Shown: positions 42,288-53,253 of the stretch, one piece after another
How the letters are laid out: each line of letters begins with the position of its first letter
Numbering within the stretch: the first letter of the stretch is position 1
Assembly (NCBI GenBank): GCA_020848545.1
Contig: JADLHZ010000084.1
Coordinates: 1-64,000 of the forward strand
Length of the DNA: 64,000 nucleotides
Source of the DNA: Deltaproteobacteria bacterium
Lineage (GTDB): Bacteria; Myxococcota; JADLHZ01
Reading direction: 5' to 3'
Program-made: the position numbers and the translations under genes
The notes under the pieces: generated by a model
What the model was told of the DNA's origin: nothing
Database searches by the model: none
What the model saw: the letters and a program-made list of their open reading frames with translations, nothing else

Positions 42288-43882
42288 CAGTCGGGCCTCC
42301 GCACATCGGGCGGCGCCACCGTCGCCGTCGGCGCCGCCGGCGGTGTGATGCACGCGCGCGTCCGCTTCTCGCTGAGCCACGTCGCGCAGCTCGGGCAGTC
42401 GACCTTCAGGCACGCGCCGATGCATCCCGGCGTCGGAAACGCGCACTTCTCGCCGGCGGCGGTGCACTCTGGGTCGTTCTCGCACGGCGCGAGCGTCGAA
42501 ATGCAGCTCGGCGCTGCGCACGCCGTAGGCAAGCACGTTCGGCGCTGCACGCTCTTCTTGTCTACCGTGCGGCTCGCAAAGGGTGGCGTGCAGACGAAGC
42601 CAGCGCCGCACGTCGGCGTGAGGCCGAGGTTGGTGTCGGCGCACTGGTCCGCGCACTGCGGATGGTTGCCGTCGCCGCCGAACCAGTGGTTCGACACTTC
42701 GCTGTTCAGCCCGGCGATCAGCATGTCCTGCAACATGTGCTTGCGCCCGCACTCTTGGTCGTCGGCGCAGCCGCGACCGCTCGCCGCGGTGCCCCAATCG
42801 TTCTGGGCGCCGCGACACACGCTGTCCGAGCGGCACGCCGCCCACTCTGGGCAATCGCTCGCTTCGTCGCAATCGCAGGGCGGGCACTCGGCGGCGGCGC
42901 GCAAGAAGCACGTGCGGCCGAGCGGATTGCACACGGCGCACTCGTTGCCTTGGCACACGACGCAGTCGTTGCTCGTGCACGCCGCGCAGCGGGCGTCGAA
43001 GTCGCACGCCGTTGGGCAGCTGCTCGCCTGCGTGCAGCAGCGGCGCGCTTCGATCTTCTCCGGTTGGCGCACGCAGCGGCCGTTCACGCAATCGTCGCGC
43101 ACGTCGCAGTCGTCTTCGCTGTCGCACTGCGAGGCGCAGCTGTGATCGGCGCAGACGACTTGCGTGTTTCGGCAGACGCCCGCCAGGCAGACGGAGTTGT
43201 TGGCGCCCGAGTAGTAGCCGCAGTCGGCGGTGGAGCGGCACGTGCGCTGGCATTCGCCGGCGACGCAATGCGGGAGCGGGATCAAGCAGCGGCCGCCGCG
43301 ACACTCGTACGCCGTGCTGATCTTGTCGCAGTCCGCCTGGCTCGCGCACGCTTGCGCGCACTGGCCTTCGACGCAGTCGACCGGCCGCGGCACGCAGGCG
43401 CCGTTGTCGCAGCGCTCGTCGAAGCGACAGAAGCCGTCGGAGGTACAGGCCGTGCGACATTCGAGGTTGCGGCAGATCTTCGGCTGGGTGCAGAGATTGC
43501 CGAAGGGCGCGCAGTCGGGATCGCCGACGCACGGCGCGCCGCCAGAGAACAGGGTGCAGTCCGAGGGCGCCGAGCAAAACGTGGGGCTCGCGCACGACGC
43601 GTCGTCGGTGCAGGCGGGCGGCGGCGTTTGCATGGCGCAGTCGTTTGTCCCGTTGCACTCGACGTCGACGCACGCGCCGTCGACGCAGCCTTGCCACACC
43701 CACTTCACTTCGCCGACCGCCGGCGCGTAGGCCGGGCACGAGCCGTCGCTCTTGCACGGCACGCGGCAGCTCGGCGTGAGCGGCTTCGTGTCGACGGTGA
43801 TCCCGCTCGGGCCGAGGATGCGGCCTTCGCGCTTGCACGCGACGAAGGTCAGGACTGCTGCGGCGAAGAGGAGCCGGCGCAT
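42287..43882 (-). CDS. Cysteine-rich Dickkopf-like repeat lipoprotein
   Basis: 531 aa. Lipobox LTFVAC. The mature protein has roughly 80 cysteines in repeated CxxxxDC, CxxGxC and CVxGxC units (for example CVEGQCAQACASQADCD, CVAGECQRTCRSTADC, CVNGRC), the pattern of myxobacterial Dickkopf-like N-terminal Cys-rich repeats. It would be strongly disulfide-bonded, exported and lipid-anchored, hence surface or periplasmic. No enzyme motif. A C-terminal Thr/Pro-rich tail (PPAAPTATVAPPD) ends it. Translational coupling with the barrel-protein gene (TGATG) suggests a barrel-plus-surface-lipoprotein pair. Ligand unknown. Confidence 0.8.
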   Translation of the reverse strand: MRRLLFAAAVLTFVACKREGRILGPSGITVDTKPLTPSCRVPCKSDGSCPAYAPAVGEVKWVWQGCVDGACVDVECNGTNDCAMQTPPPACTDDASCASPTFCSAPSDCTLFSGGAPCVGDPDCAPFGNLCTQPKICRNLECRTACTSDGFCRFDERCDNGACVPRPVDCVEGQCAQACASQADCDKISTAYECRGGRCLIPLPHCVAGECQRTCRSTADCGYYSGANNSVCLAGVCRNTQVVCADHSCASQCDSEDDCDVRDDCVNGRCVRQPEKIEARRCCTQASSCPTACDFDARCAACTSNDCVVCQGNECAVCNPLGRTCFLRAAAECPPCDCDEASDCPEWAACRSDSVCRGAQNDWGTAASGRGCADDQECGRKHMLQDMLIAGLNSEVSNHWFGGDGNHPQCADQCADTNLGLTPTCGAGFVCTPPFASRTVDKKSVQRRTCLPTACAAPSCISTLAPCENDPECTAAGEKCAFPTPGCIGACLKVDCPSCATWLSEKRTRACITPPAAPTATVAPPDVRRPD

Positions 43883-43936
43883 GCCGATAGAGGCATGACA
43901 CGACTTCGGCGACGCTGCCGCTTTATTCGAGGCGTA

Positions 43937-46255
43937 TCATTCGAGCGACACGCGCACGGTCGCGGTCGCTCCGGACACGACCCGCACGCGGGCCTCGCCT
44001 TTTCTCCCGCCGCTCGTCACGACGTGGACGGTCGCGTCGCCGATCGCCGGCACGTCGTGGAATGAGAACGCCGCGCCCGCGAACTCCAGGCGGCGCGTCA
44101 TCTGGCTCGACTGCAGCTCGACTTCGATCGTTTGGCCGTCCGGCACGCCGGTGACGCTGCCCTCGACGGTCCCCGGCGGCAACAGGCGCAGCACGTGCTC
44201 TTGGCCGGCGACGAACGGAATCGCCGGCGTGTTCTTGCCGGGATCGAGCCAAGCGCGGAGCTGCATCGTCGAGCTGCGCGCCGCGGCGTTTCTGCGCAGG
44301 GCGAAGTGACCGTCGCTCCCAGTGCGCTGCCACGCGTCGGCGCCGTTGCGCTTTTGATCACTGTTCTCGAAGATCACGGTCGCTTGCGCGGCCGGCGTGC
44401 CGTCGACGTCGAGGACGGTGCCGCTGACGAGATCGTCGCCGCTCGCGTCGACGATCACCTTCGCCGTTGCGGTCTTTGCGGGCTCGAGGCGGATCGGCGC
44501 GCTCTTGCCCGAGAGGTCGCTCTTCGGCGTCGGCCGCACGACCGCGCGATACGCGCCGCTCACCAAGGTGAACGAGTAGCTTGCGCTGCCGTCGAGCTCG
44601 CGTTTGAAGCGGCTGACGTCCTTGGTCGCCGGCTCGATCGAGAGCTGCGCGCCCGTCGCCGGCTTGCCCTCGCGATCGACCACCTCGACCTCGAGGCGGC
44701 CCGAGGTCGGCAGCGTGATCGTCACCCGCGCCGTTTCGCCGGGGCGGACCGCGACGCGTTTTCTCACGTCGCTCTCTTCGTTTGGGCGATGCGCGCGCAG
44801 CGAGACGTTGCTCGGCGCCACCTCGTCGAAGTGAAACTGGCCTTGCTCATTCGTGGTCGCTTGCAGCTCGTTCTTGCCGTCCGGCTCGACGAGAACACCG
44901 GCCTGGGGCGCCTCGTTCTCGTCGGTGACGATGCCTTCGATGCTGCCCGGTTGGTCGAGCGCGAACGAAAGCTCGAAGCGCTCGCCGTGCTGCACGCTGA
45001 TCCCGCGGCGCATCTTCTGCGCGTAGCCGCCGGCGCGGACGACGACGTCGTAGGCTCCGGGTGAGAGCGGCGTGACAGTGAACGCCCCGCCGTCGCCGCT
45101 CTTGCCGTGGCCGCTGTCTCCGTACCAACCGAACGGGCTCACTTCGATCACGGCGCCGGCGATCGCTTGGCTCGTCTTCGCGTCGGTGACCGTGCCGGCG
45201 ATCGCGGCGGCGCGTCCGAGCTCGATGTCTAGGCCGCTCAGGGTTCGGTTCGCGATCGCGGTGACGGTGTTTGGATGCGCGCCGGTTTCACCCGCGAGCG
45301 CGGCGACCAGGCGGTGTCGGCCTGGCGCCGCCTCGATCGCGAAGCCGCCGTTCTTGCCGGCGATCGCGGTCTGCGGCGTGGCCGGACCGTAGGCCGTCAC
45401 CGTGGCTCCCGCGGCCGGCGAACCGTCGGCGGCGCGCACCGTGCCGGTGAGGAAGCCGGGTGCCTTCAGCGCGATGCGGATCAACGCGTCGCGCGGTATC
45501 GATTCGCGCGCGCGGCCGCGGCCTTCGCCCTCGGCATACGCGGAGAAGCGGTAGCTGCCGGGCGCGAGGTTCGTAAACGAGAAGACGCCGTGCGCGTCGC
45601 TCTTCGTCTTCACTTCTTTGTCGCGCGGCACGTCGCCGTCGCCGCTCGGAGTCTCGGCGACAGGCGTAGCGGTGACGTGCGCGAACGCGACGCGGGCGCT
45701 GTCCTCGTCGCGCACGGTCTCGCCGCGGACCACGACGCCGGTGGCGAGCGCTATCGTCACTCTTGTCTCGGCGTCGCCCGCGTTTCTGACGGCTTCCTTG
45801 TACGCGGGCGCGAAGCGCTGGGCTCGGGCCGCGACGACGTAGCGGCCGGGCGCGGCGAAGAAGCGGACGATGCCGTCGTCGCGAGTGACGCCGGCGCCGG
45901 CGCGACGCCACGCGATCGCGCCGTCGGTAGAGTCGCGCGCGCCGCGAGAGTAGATCGTGACCTCGGCGCCGGCGAGCGAGACACCGTTGCTCGTAGCGCG
46001 CACTTCGAGCACGCCGTCATCGGCGGTGGCGGCGCGCTCGAGCGGCGGCGAGCGTGGCGGCGGTGAGATCGGCGCGTCGGGCGTGAGGAACGAAGGGACC
46101 GGGGGCGTCGTCGTGCTCGAGGAGGGCGGGGCGCCGGTTTCCCTGGGCGCTTCGTCAGTCGCGGCTTCGGGCGGCGGCGCGGCAAGCTCGTGCGAGATCG
46201 TCAGCGCGAGCGCGATCGCGAGGAGGACGGCGGCGAGGGCGAGGGCGCGGCGCAC
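43937..46255 (-). CDS. Envelope protein of carboxypeptidase-regulatory-like repeats
   Basis: 772 aa, GTG start. An N-terminal signal/membrane segment (ALALAAVLLAIALALTISHE) and a Pro/Ser/Thr-rich stalk precede at least six beta-sandwich repeats with the carboxypeptidase regulatory-domain consensus: GTVTDAKTSQAIAGAVIEV, GIVTDENEAPQAGVLV, GTVLDVDGTPAAQATVI, each followed by F-x-L-x-PG-x-Y-type strands (PLSPGAYDVVVRAGGY). These modules bind peptides or carbohydrate and give stalk-like surface proteins. No catalytic residues visible. The 46256-46428 spacer is a divergent promoter region with the small secreted protein gene. Confidence 0.8.
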   Translation of the reverse strand: MRRALALAAVLLAIALALTISHELAAPPPEAATDEAPRETGAPPSSSTTTPPVPSFLTPDAPISPPPRSPPLERAATADDGVLEVRATSNGVSLAGAEVTIYSRGARDSTDGAIAWRRAGAGVTRDDGIVRFFAAPGRYVVAARAQRFAPAYKEAVRNAGDAETRVTIALATGVVVRGETVRDEDSARVAFAHVTATPVAETPSGDGDVPRDKEVKTKSDAHGVFSFTNLAPGSYRFSAYAEGEGRGRARESIPRDALIRIALKAPGFLTGTVRAADGSPAAGATVTAYGPATPQTAIAGKNGGFAIEAAPGRHRLVAALAGETGAHPNTVTAIANRTLSGLDIELGRAAAIAGTVTDAKTSQAIAGAVIEVSPFGWYGDSGHGKSGDGGAFTVTPLSPGAYDVVVRAGGYAQKMRRGISVQHGERFELSFALDQPGSIEGIVTDENEAPQAGVLVEPDGKNELQATTNEQGQFHFDEVAPSNVSLRAHRPNEESDVRKRVAVRPGETARVTITLPTSGRLEVEVVDREGKPATGAQLSIEPATKDVSRFKRELDGSASYSFTLVSGAYRAVVRPTPKSDLSGKSAPIRLEPAKTATAKVIVDASGDDLVSGTVLDVDGTPAAQATVIFENSDQKRNGADAWQRTGSDGHFALRRNAAARSSTMQLRAWLDPGKNTPAIPFVAGQEHVLRLLPPGTVEGSVTGVPDGQTIEVELQSSQMTRRLEFAGAAFSFHDVPAIGDATVHVVTSGGRKGEARVRVVSGATATVRVSLE

Positions 46256-46320
46256 GTGTCGAGATCTACGTTGAACGAGCGGGGAACGGAAACATTCCGG
46301 CGGGCGTGTGAGCGCCGTGA

Positions 46321-46335
46321 CACATGTTCCATGTG
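46321..46335. promoter_or_regulatory. 15-bp palindrome in divergent promoter region
   Basis: CACATG-TTC-CATGTG, perfectly symmetrical arms of 6 bp around a 3-bp centre, in the 173-nt spacer between the carboxypeptidase-regulatory-repeat gene and the small secreted protein gene. Its size and position suit a dimeric regulator. No regulator gene is adjacent, so this is a candidate only. Confidence 0.35.
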
Positions 46336-46428
46336 CGGCGTGATCCCTGTTTTACCCGCTCGACGCGCTCCTTCGCCGTGATACGCCGCTCCCGCTCGCA
46401 ATGTCGCGGGCACCAACGGGAGTCAGTC

Positions 46429-46887
46429 ATGAAGCGAATTCTAGCAGTGGTCACGATCCTCGGCATCGCCGCATCGGCAGAAGCAGCGACCTACAGCGCG
46501 ACGGGCGCAGCGTGCGAGACCGCCTACAACGAGGGCTCGACGTACCTGACGGAGTGGGGCGTCGTGTACAATACGGCGACCAATTGGGCTCGAACGATCG
46601 TGTGTCCGCTCACCACCAACGGTAACGTTCCCTACAACATCGAGATCGGTGTCATCGACAAGAACCCGAACCAGGATTTCACGTGTCAGGTGATGTTTCA
46701 GACCGACGCCTTCTCGGCCTTCACGGGTGTGCTGTACTCGAGCGGGGCATCGGCAAGCCGCCAGATCTTGCGCTGGGGGCCGATGACCGGCTGGCCGAAC
46801 GCGCGCTGGAGCATCTACTGCTACGTTCCCATGAGCTCGGCCGGATCGTTGTCCGGCGTCGAGTTCTACCGCTGGAGCTCGAACTGA
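46429..46887 (+). CDS. Small secreted protein, Cys-containing, myxobacterial type
   Basis: 152 aa from the ATG at 46429 with GGGAG upstream. A Sec signal (RILAVVTILGIAASAEA) precedes a beta-rich protein with four Cys (AACETAYNEG, IVCPLTTNG, DFTCQVMFQ, IYCYVPMSS). The Ser-rich end of the sequence carries CYVPMSSAGSLSGVEFYRW. Similar short exported proteins with CP and CYVP motifs are common in myxobacteria and mostly uncharacterised; I identify no domain. It shares a transcript with the next lipoprotein, whose ATG follows the stop by 1 nt. Confidence 0.7.
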   Translation: MKRILAVVTILGIAASAEAATYSATGAACETAYNEGSTYLTEWGVVYNTATNWARTIVCPLTTNGNVPYNIEIGVIDKNPNQDFTCQVMFQTDAFSAFTGVLYSSGASASRQILRWGPMTGWPNARWSIYCYVPMSSAGSLSGVEFYRWSSN

Positions 46888-46888
46888 G

Positions 46889-47482
46889 ATGCGACGCTCC
46901 ATGCTACTCGCGGCCTGCGCGTTCGCCTTGGGTCTTGGCTTTGGGATCGGTTGCCATGACGATGCGCCGCTCGCTTATCGCGGCACCAGCGCCGCCGGCG
47001 AAAGTGCGCCAACAGAACGCGCTGCAGATCTCGCGCGGATAGAACGAGAGATCGCGTCGCTGCGCGCCGAGCTCGCCGCGCGCTCGGTAGCGCCGCCCCC
47101 GCCCGCCGCAACGGCCGCTACGGAGAAAGAGGTCGCGCCGCCGGAAGACGACTCAGAGGCGCGTCAGTTCGTTGAGCTCGATCAGCGCGCCAGAAACGAA
47201 GCGAGAGATGCCCAATGGAGCGGCGGGACCGAGACGAAGATCCGCGACGTCTTCGCGGCGGCGCAATTGCAGGGGACGCAAGTCGCGAGCGTCAGTTGCG
47301 CCAGCACCCTGTGCAAGGTCGAAGTGATCCACGACAGCCTCGAGGCCGAGCAACGACTCCTACCCGCGATGTTGCGCTCGGAGGTCTTCAAAAACGGCGG
47401 CGTCATGAAACGTGGAGGAGACAGCGCCACCGGCGCCGTGACGACCTTGCTCTTCCTCGCGCGCGAAGGGCACGCGCTCTAG
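46889..47482 (+). CDS. Small lipoprotein with coiled-coil segment
   Basis: 197 aa. Signal ends at GIGC (AFALGLGFGIGC). A Glu/Arg/Ala-rich helix (LARIEREIASLRAELAARSV) may be a coiled coil, followed by an Ala/Pro-rich linker and a C-terminal globular part with two Cys (VSCASTLCKVEVIHDSLEAE). No known domain. It starts 1 nt after the preceding gene and converges with the DUF481-like gene; both stop codons lie in one CTAG tetranucleotide. It is probably a periplasmic outer-membrane-anchored accessory. Function unknown. Confidence 0.65.
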   Translation: MRRSMLLAACAFALGLGFGIGCHDDAPLAYRGTSAAGESAPTERAADLARIEREIASLRAELAARSVAPPPPAATAATEKEVAPPEDDSEARQFVELDQRARNEARDAQWSGGTETKIRDVFAAAQLQGTQVASVSCASTLCKVEVIHDSLEAEQRLLPAMLRSEVFKNGGVMKRGGDSATGAVTTLLFLAREGHAL

Positions 47483-48432
47483 AACGAAACGTCGGCGCCG
47501 AAGGCCAGGATCGTGTCGAGCTTCTGCGAGCCGGGCGGCGGCAAGTTGTCGAACTTCAGCGTGAAGCTCGTCGACAACGACAACGGGCCGATCAACTTCA
47601 CGACGAGCGCGGTCGTGTTGTTGAGCATGAAATTGCGCGGCGTCAGCACGTCCGGCAGCACTTCGATGGCCTCGGTCACGAGCACGTTCGTCGTCGGCGC
47701 GTAGCGCAGCCCGAGGCCGGCTTTGATCGCCAAGATGTTCGGCGCCGGGTTGACGATCGGGCCGACCGGATCCGTCGCGCTCGGGAAGTAGCGAAACCAT
47801 GCTTCGCGCTGATAACGAATACCGACGTCCGCGCCGAGCTGAAACTTGATGAAGTCCTTGTCCATGATCTTGAAGAAGGTGAGCCCGAGGCCGCCTTCGC
47901 CGTAGACGCGCCATTGCACCTTCGCCACCTGATCGTGGCCGGCGCCGGTCAGCAAATACGCGCTGACCAAGTCGGTGAAGTTCCGTCCAGCGCGCAGCTC
48001 TCCGCCGACGTTGAGGGCCGTCACTTGACTGACCGTGTCCTCTGCGCCGCGCGATTGGCCGTAGGCGCCGTTGCCCTTCAGCGTCAGTGTCCACTTGTCG
48101 ACGAGCAGACTGAGGCCGGCGTTCAGCTGGCCGGTGAGCGCGTTCGAGTTGCCGGCGAGCCAAACGAACGAGAGCGACGCCGAGCCGCTGAGCTTCACCT
48201 TCGACTTCGGGGCTTCGGCGGCAGGCGCGGCGCCGTCGGCCAGCGGCGCGACCGGTGCTTCGATGCCGCTCGCTTTCTCGGCCGCCCGCGCGGAGCGTTC
48301 GGCGGCGGCGGCGGAGCGCTCAGCCGCGTCGGCGGTCTTCCTCATGAGCTCGACGAGCTCCTTCATGGAGTCGGCAGGTTGCGAAGCGGCGTCGGTTTGC
48401 GAGAGCAGCAGGGTCAAAGCAATGACGTACAT
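47479..48432 (-). CDS. DUF481-like outer-membrane beta-barrel protein
   Basis: 317 aa from the ATG at 48432. After a signal peptide (MYVIALTLLLSQTDA) a short helical Glu/Arg/Ala-rich segment (MRKTADAAERSAAAAERSAR) precedes the barrel. Strands such as KVKLSGSASLSFVWLAGNSN, KWTLTLKGNGAYGQSRG and LSTSFTLKFDN, together with the final GADVSF (terminal Phe), fit the DUF481/salt-induced outer-membrane-protein family. Role in the family is poorly known. The stop overlaps that of the convergent lipoprotein gene. Confidence 0.78.
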   Translation of the reverse strand: MYVIALTLLLSQTDAASQPADSMKELVELMRKTADAAERSAAAAERSARAAEKASGIEAPVAPLADGAAPAAEAPKSKVKLSGSASLSFVWLAGNSNALTGQLNAGLSLLVDKWTLTLKGNGAYGQSRGAEDTVSQVTALNVGGELRAGRNFTDLVSAYLLTGAGHDQVAKVQWRVYGEGGLGLTFFKIMDKDFIKFQLGADVGIRYQREAWFRYFPSATDPVGPIVNPAPNILAIKAGLGLRYAPTTNVLVTEAIEVLPDVLTPRNFMLNNTTALVVKLIGPLSLSTSFTLKFDNLPPPGSQKLDTILAFGADVSF

Positions 48433-48535
48433 GCGCGCGCGTCTACGCGGCCTCCGGGGTCGATTGCAACGGCTCGAGATGCACAAACGTGCGGCGAATT
48501 GACACCTTGGGGGCGAACCCAGTAGGGCGCCCGGC

Positions 48536-49042
48536 ATGCGCCTCTTTCTGCTCTCGCTCGCACTTCTGTCTTCGAGCGCCGCCGCCTGTGCGCCGAAAAC
48601 GCCCACGGCCCTCGACGGTCCCGATCGCCAAGCGGCCCTCGACAAGTACACCGAGCTGTTCAGCAAGCAGGTGGCCGACACCTGGAATCCACGCCAAGCA
48701 CTCGCCGACTATCCGAACCAAGTGCTGCCGGCCGGCACGTTGACGACGGTCGTGTGGGTGATCGTCGACGAGCTCGGCGATCTCGTGGTCACCGACATCG
48801 CGCGCTCGGCCTACGGCTCGCTCGATCGCGAAGCGTTGCGCGCGCTGATGGTGACGGCGCCGTTCCCGCCGCCGCCGAAGGGCTTGCTCTACCGCTCGAG
48901 CCGCGGCCTCGTCGCTGCGTTTCCGATGCAGTTCACGATACAGGTTCCGGGCGAAGCGGGTGGCTATGTGCAGAACCGCTTCAACGTCGAAGGCAAGGCG
49001 CCGCAAGTGCAGAAGCCGCTCGAGATCCTGCTCGAGCTGTAG
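48536..49042 (+). CDS. Small lipoprotein with TonB/TolA-like C-terminal domain
   Basis: 168 aa. Lipobox SSSAAAC, so lipid-anchored. The rest resembles the C-terminal domain of TonB/TolA-type energy transducers (GTLTTVVWVIVDELGDLVVT, SLDREALRALMVTAPFPPPP), here without the usual long proline-rich periplasm-spanning arm or N-terminal membrane helix. It lies next to a convergent TonB-dependent receptor with a 21-nt gap, which may be meaningful. It probably sits at the outer membrane. Family match is partial. Confidence 0.6.
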   Translation: MRLFLLSLALLSSSAAACAPKTPTALDGPDRQAALDKYTELFSKQVADTWNPRQALADYPNQVLPAGTLTTVVWVIVDELGDLVVTDIARSAYGSLDREALRALMVTAPFPPPPKGLLYRSSRGLVAAFPMQFTIQVPGEAGGYVQNRFNVEGKAPQVQKPLEILLEL

Positions 49043-49063
49043 AAGATCTCAGAAGCTGTCCGG

Positions 49064-51145
49064 CTAGAAGCTGGCGCGCAGCTCGATCCAAAAACGCTGC
49101 CCGATGCGCTCGCCGCTCTGATTATCGCGCAAGACGTGCTTCGTCACCGCGTAGCGAAACACGCGAAGGTCGAGCAGGTTCGTGCCTGACGCGACCAGCT
49201 TGAAGCGCTCGGCGTCGTCGATCGCGACGGCGAGCTGCGCGTTCCAGATGACCCGCCCGGCATACTCGCTCGTGCCCGGCGTCTTCGGGTTGGCGCCGAA
49301 GTCGAGGAAGGGATCCAGGTAGTAGAGCTGCGTCGACGCGACGAAGCGCCCGACGTTGAGCTGCGCGCCGAGGCCCGCCATGTGCTCGGGCCGCATCGGC
49401 GTGTAGTGGTAGTACGCCCACACCTTCGCCATCTTCTTGATGTCGGCTTCGAGGCGCAGGCTCGCCGCTGGGATCCAAAACACGTCGGGTAAGTTGCCGA
49501 AAACGTCAGGCAGTTTCTTCGATTGCCCCTCGTACACGTCGACGGGGTACCCGAAGATCTCGGTGACGTCCGAGTTCGCGCCGACGCGCTGCGGGATGAT
49601 CACGTTCGTCACGCGCACCGCCAGGATCTCGGCGCGCATTTTGAGCCAATCGATGCGGCCGTTGTAGCCGAGCGAAATTTGCAAGATCTGCTCGCTGCGC
49701 GTCGTCGGGTTGCCGTGGTACCAGGGCAACCCGTCTTCGGCGATCGCATCGGAGAAGCTCTCGAACACGCTCGGGTTGCGAAACGCAGACGCCGCTTCCA
49801 GGCGCAGCGCATGGTCATCGTTGACGAGCCAGACGATCGATCCGCGCGGCGCCACGTTGAAGCGGCTGAAGGCGCGCAGGCGTGGGCTCTCGTTCGTCTC
49901 GATGCGCGCGCCGAGCGTGAAGACGAGCTTGTCGATCGGACGCCAAGTGTCTTCGGCGAAGAGGCCGTACACGTGCTGAAAGCGCGCGTCCTCGGGGATG
50001 CCCTGCTGGCCGATGTACGCGAAGCGGATCTGGGTGCCGACGCTCAACTGGTTGTTCAACAGGAACTTCGGCGTTCGGTACTGCGCGAAGATCTCGCTCG
50101 TGCCCGAACGCGACGAGAACGAGAGCGGTACGATGTTGTCGCGGATGAACGTGTGATCGACGCCGACGAAGCGGCCCCAGACGATGAACGAGAGCTCGTC
50201 GCCTTCTTTGGCCAGGTTCGGCCGCGACGCGTGCACGGTGAGCGAGTAGTCTTGGAAGCGAATCAGCGCCGGCTTCTCGGCGGTGAACACCGCGTTGTGT
50301 ACGGTGGCGGCGACGCGCTGCCGCAACGACCAGCCGGACGCCCGCTCGCTGAAGTCGAGCGACGCGTTGACGCGGCCGTGCGGGGTGATCTCCTTCGTGC
50401 TCACGTTGTCGAAGCGCAGCGCCGGCACGAACGCCGGCAGGTAATCGGCGCCGACGCTCGCGCGAAAGCCGAAGCGCTCGCTGCCGTAGCTCGTGTCGAC
50501 GAAGGCGCGGGCGAGCGGCTGCCACGCGCCGCTCGGCGTGCTTCCCGGTTCACCGCTGGCGCCCGTGGCGAGGCCGCCGCGCACGCTCAGGTTCGTGTGC
50601 GCGCCGTCCTGCGCCGCGCTCTTGGTCACGATGTTGACGACGCCGGCGTAGGCGTTGGTCCCGTACAAGGTGGACGACGGGCCCATGATGACCTCGATGC
50701 GCTCCACGTCGCCGAGCTCGATGCCCATCTTGTCGGTGTAGCCGAACACGTCGAACTGCTGGCTGCGGCCGTCGATCATGAACAGCGTCTGATTGTCGGG
50801 GATGATCACCGGAAAGCGCGTGTGCGTCTCGACGAAGCTCGGGTTGATCTCGCGCACGTAGATGCCGGGGATGAGCCGCAAGACGTCCGGCAGGCTCGTC
50901 GCGGCGATGGCGTCGATCGTCGCGCGATCGATCACCCACACGTTGCTTCCGGACTCGCGCACCTTGGTGACGCCGCGCGCGCCGGTGAAGACCTCTTGCT
51001 CCTCGTTCAGGATGTCGAAGACGTCGAGCGACGGCTCTTCACTCGGTGCGCTCGTTGGCCCCGCGGCCTCGCTCGCCGGCTCGCTGCTCGGCGCGGTCGA
51101 AGGATCGGCGAGGAGCCACGCTGCGCACAGAAGAAGCGAAGGCAT
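49064..51145 (-). CDS. TonB-dependent outer-membrane receptor
   Basis: 693 aa from the ATG at 51145; an upstream extension lacks a signal. A short signal and Ser/Pro-rich linker lead to a plug domain (VWVIDRATIDAIAATSLPDV, LFMIDGRSQQFDVFGYTDK, VERIEVIMGPSSTLYGTNAY) and a barrel ending in WIELRASF with terminal Phe. This is the cobalamin/siderophore-receptor architecture. It imports a large nutrient such as a metal chelate using TonB energy. The substrate is not evident and no adjacent ABC importer is present. It diverges from the M2 peptidase gene across 67 nt. Confidence 0.87.
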   Translation of the reverse strand: MPSLLLCAAWLLADPSTAPSSEPASEAAGPTSAPSEEPSLDVFDILNEEQEVFTGARGVTKVRESGSNVWVIDRATIDAIAATSLPDVLRLIPGIYVREINPSFVETHTRFPVIIPDNQTLFMIDGRSQQFDVFGYTDKMGIELGDVERIEVIMGPSSTLYGTNAYAGVVNIVTKSAAQDGAHTNLSVRGGLATGASGEPGSTPSGAWQPLARAFVDTSYGSERFGFRASVGADYLPAFVPALRFDNVSTKEITPHGRVNASLDFSERASGWSLRQRVAATVHNAVFTAEKPALIRFQDYSLTVHASRPNLAKEGDELSFIVWGRFVGVDHTFIRDNIVPLSFSSRSGTSEIFAQYRTPKFLLNNQLSVGTQIRFAYIGQQGIPEDARFQHVYGLFAEDTWRPIDKLVFTLGARIETNESPRLRAFSRFNVAPRGSIVWLVNDDHALRLEAASAFRNPSVFESFSDAIAEDGLPWYHGNPTTRSEQILQISLGYNGRIDWLKMRAEILAVRVTNVIIPQRVGANSDVTEIFGYPVDVYEGQSKKLPDVFGNLPDVFWIPAASLRLEADIKKMAKVWAYYHYTPMRPEHMAGLGAQLNVGRFVASTQLYYLDPFLDFGANPKTPGTSEYAGRVIWNAQLAVAIDDAERFKLVASGTNLLDLRVFRYAVTKHVLRDNQSGERIGQRFWIELRASF

Positions 51146-51212
51146 ACCGACGCTTGTGCCATCTAGCGGCTGTGTGCAAGTTTCCGCGCCGCCCTGAACC
51201 CTGGAGGCTTGC

Positions 51213-52979
<1,767 letters not shown>

Positions 52980-53253
52980 CCTAGATCTCGCTTCGCTCGT
53001 TCTCGGTCAAATTTGTCGGCCCCCCCTCCGTCGCTTCGCTCCTCGTCCCCCTGCGGGTGACAAGCTCAAACGCCGCATGGCTCTATCGGATCTTCGTTTC
53101 GTCGGGCTGGCGCCCTTGCTCGCTGCGCGAGCCCACTTGTAGCGGGTCGAAAACGGACCGGGGAAGAAATCGAAAAGGGACCGGGGAGCAGGGACCGGGG
53201 AGGTTTTCTCCGGGGCTGGAGCGGCAGTCCATCCCCGAGTACCACTGTCCCCC
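52980..53253. repeat. Intergenic repeat region with GAAAAGGGACCGGGGAG element, copy 3
   Basis: No gene. It contains low-complexity CTCGCTTCGCTCG and TCGCTTCGCTCC runs near its start, a perfect-arm hairpin GCTCGC-TGC-GCGAGC (53118-53132), and then three units of the element: a variant GAAAACGGACCGGGGA from 53149, GAAAAGGGACCGGGGAG (53172-53188) and a shortened GGGACCGGGGAG (53191-53202). The array layout matches the one at 14999-15051. The SppA start follows 51 nt after the last unit. Confidence 0.75.

Noticed and set aside
42288-43901. N-terminal extension of the barrel-protein gene as one 836-codon frame
   Set aside because: The added part is an out-of-frame reading of the Cys-rich lipoprotein gene; the TGATG junction and a signal peptide mark the true start at 42287.
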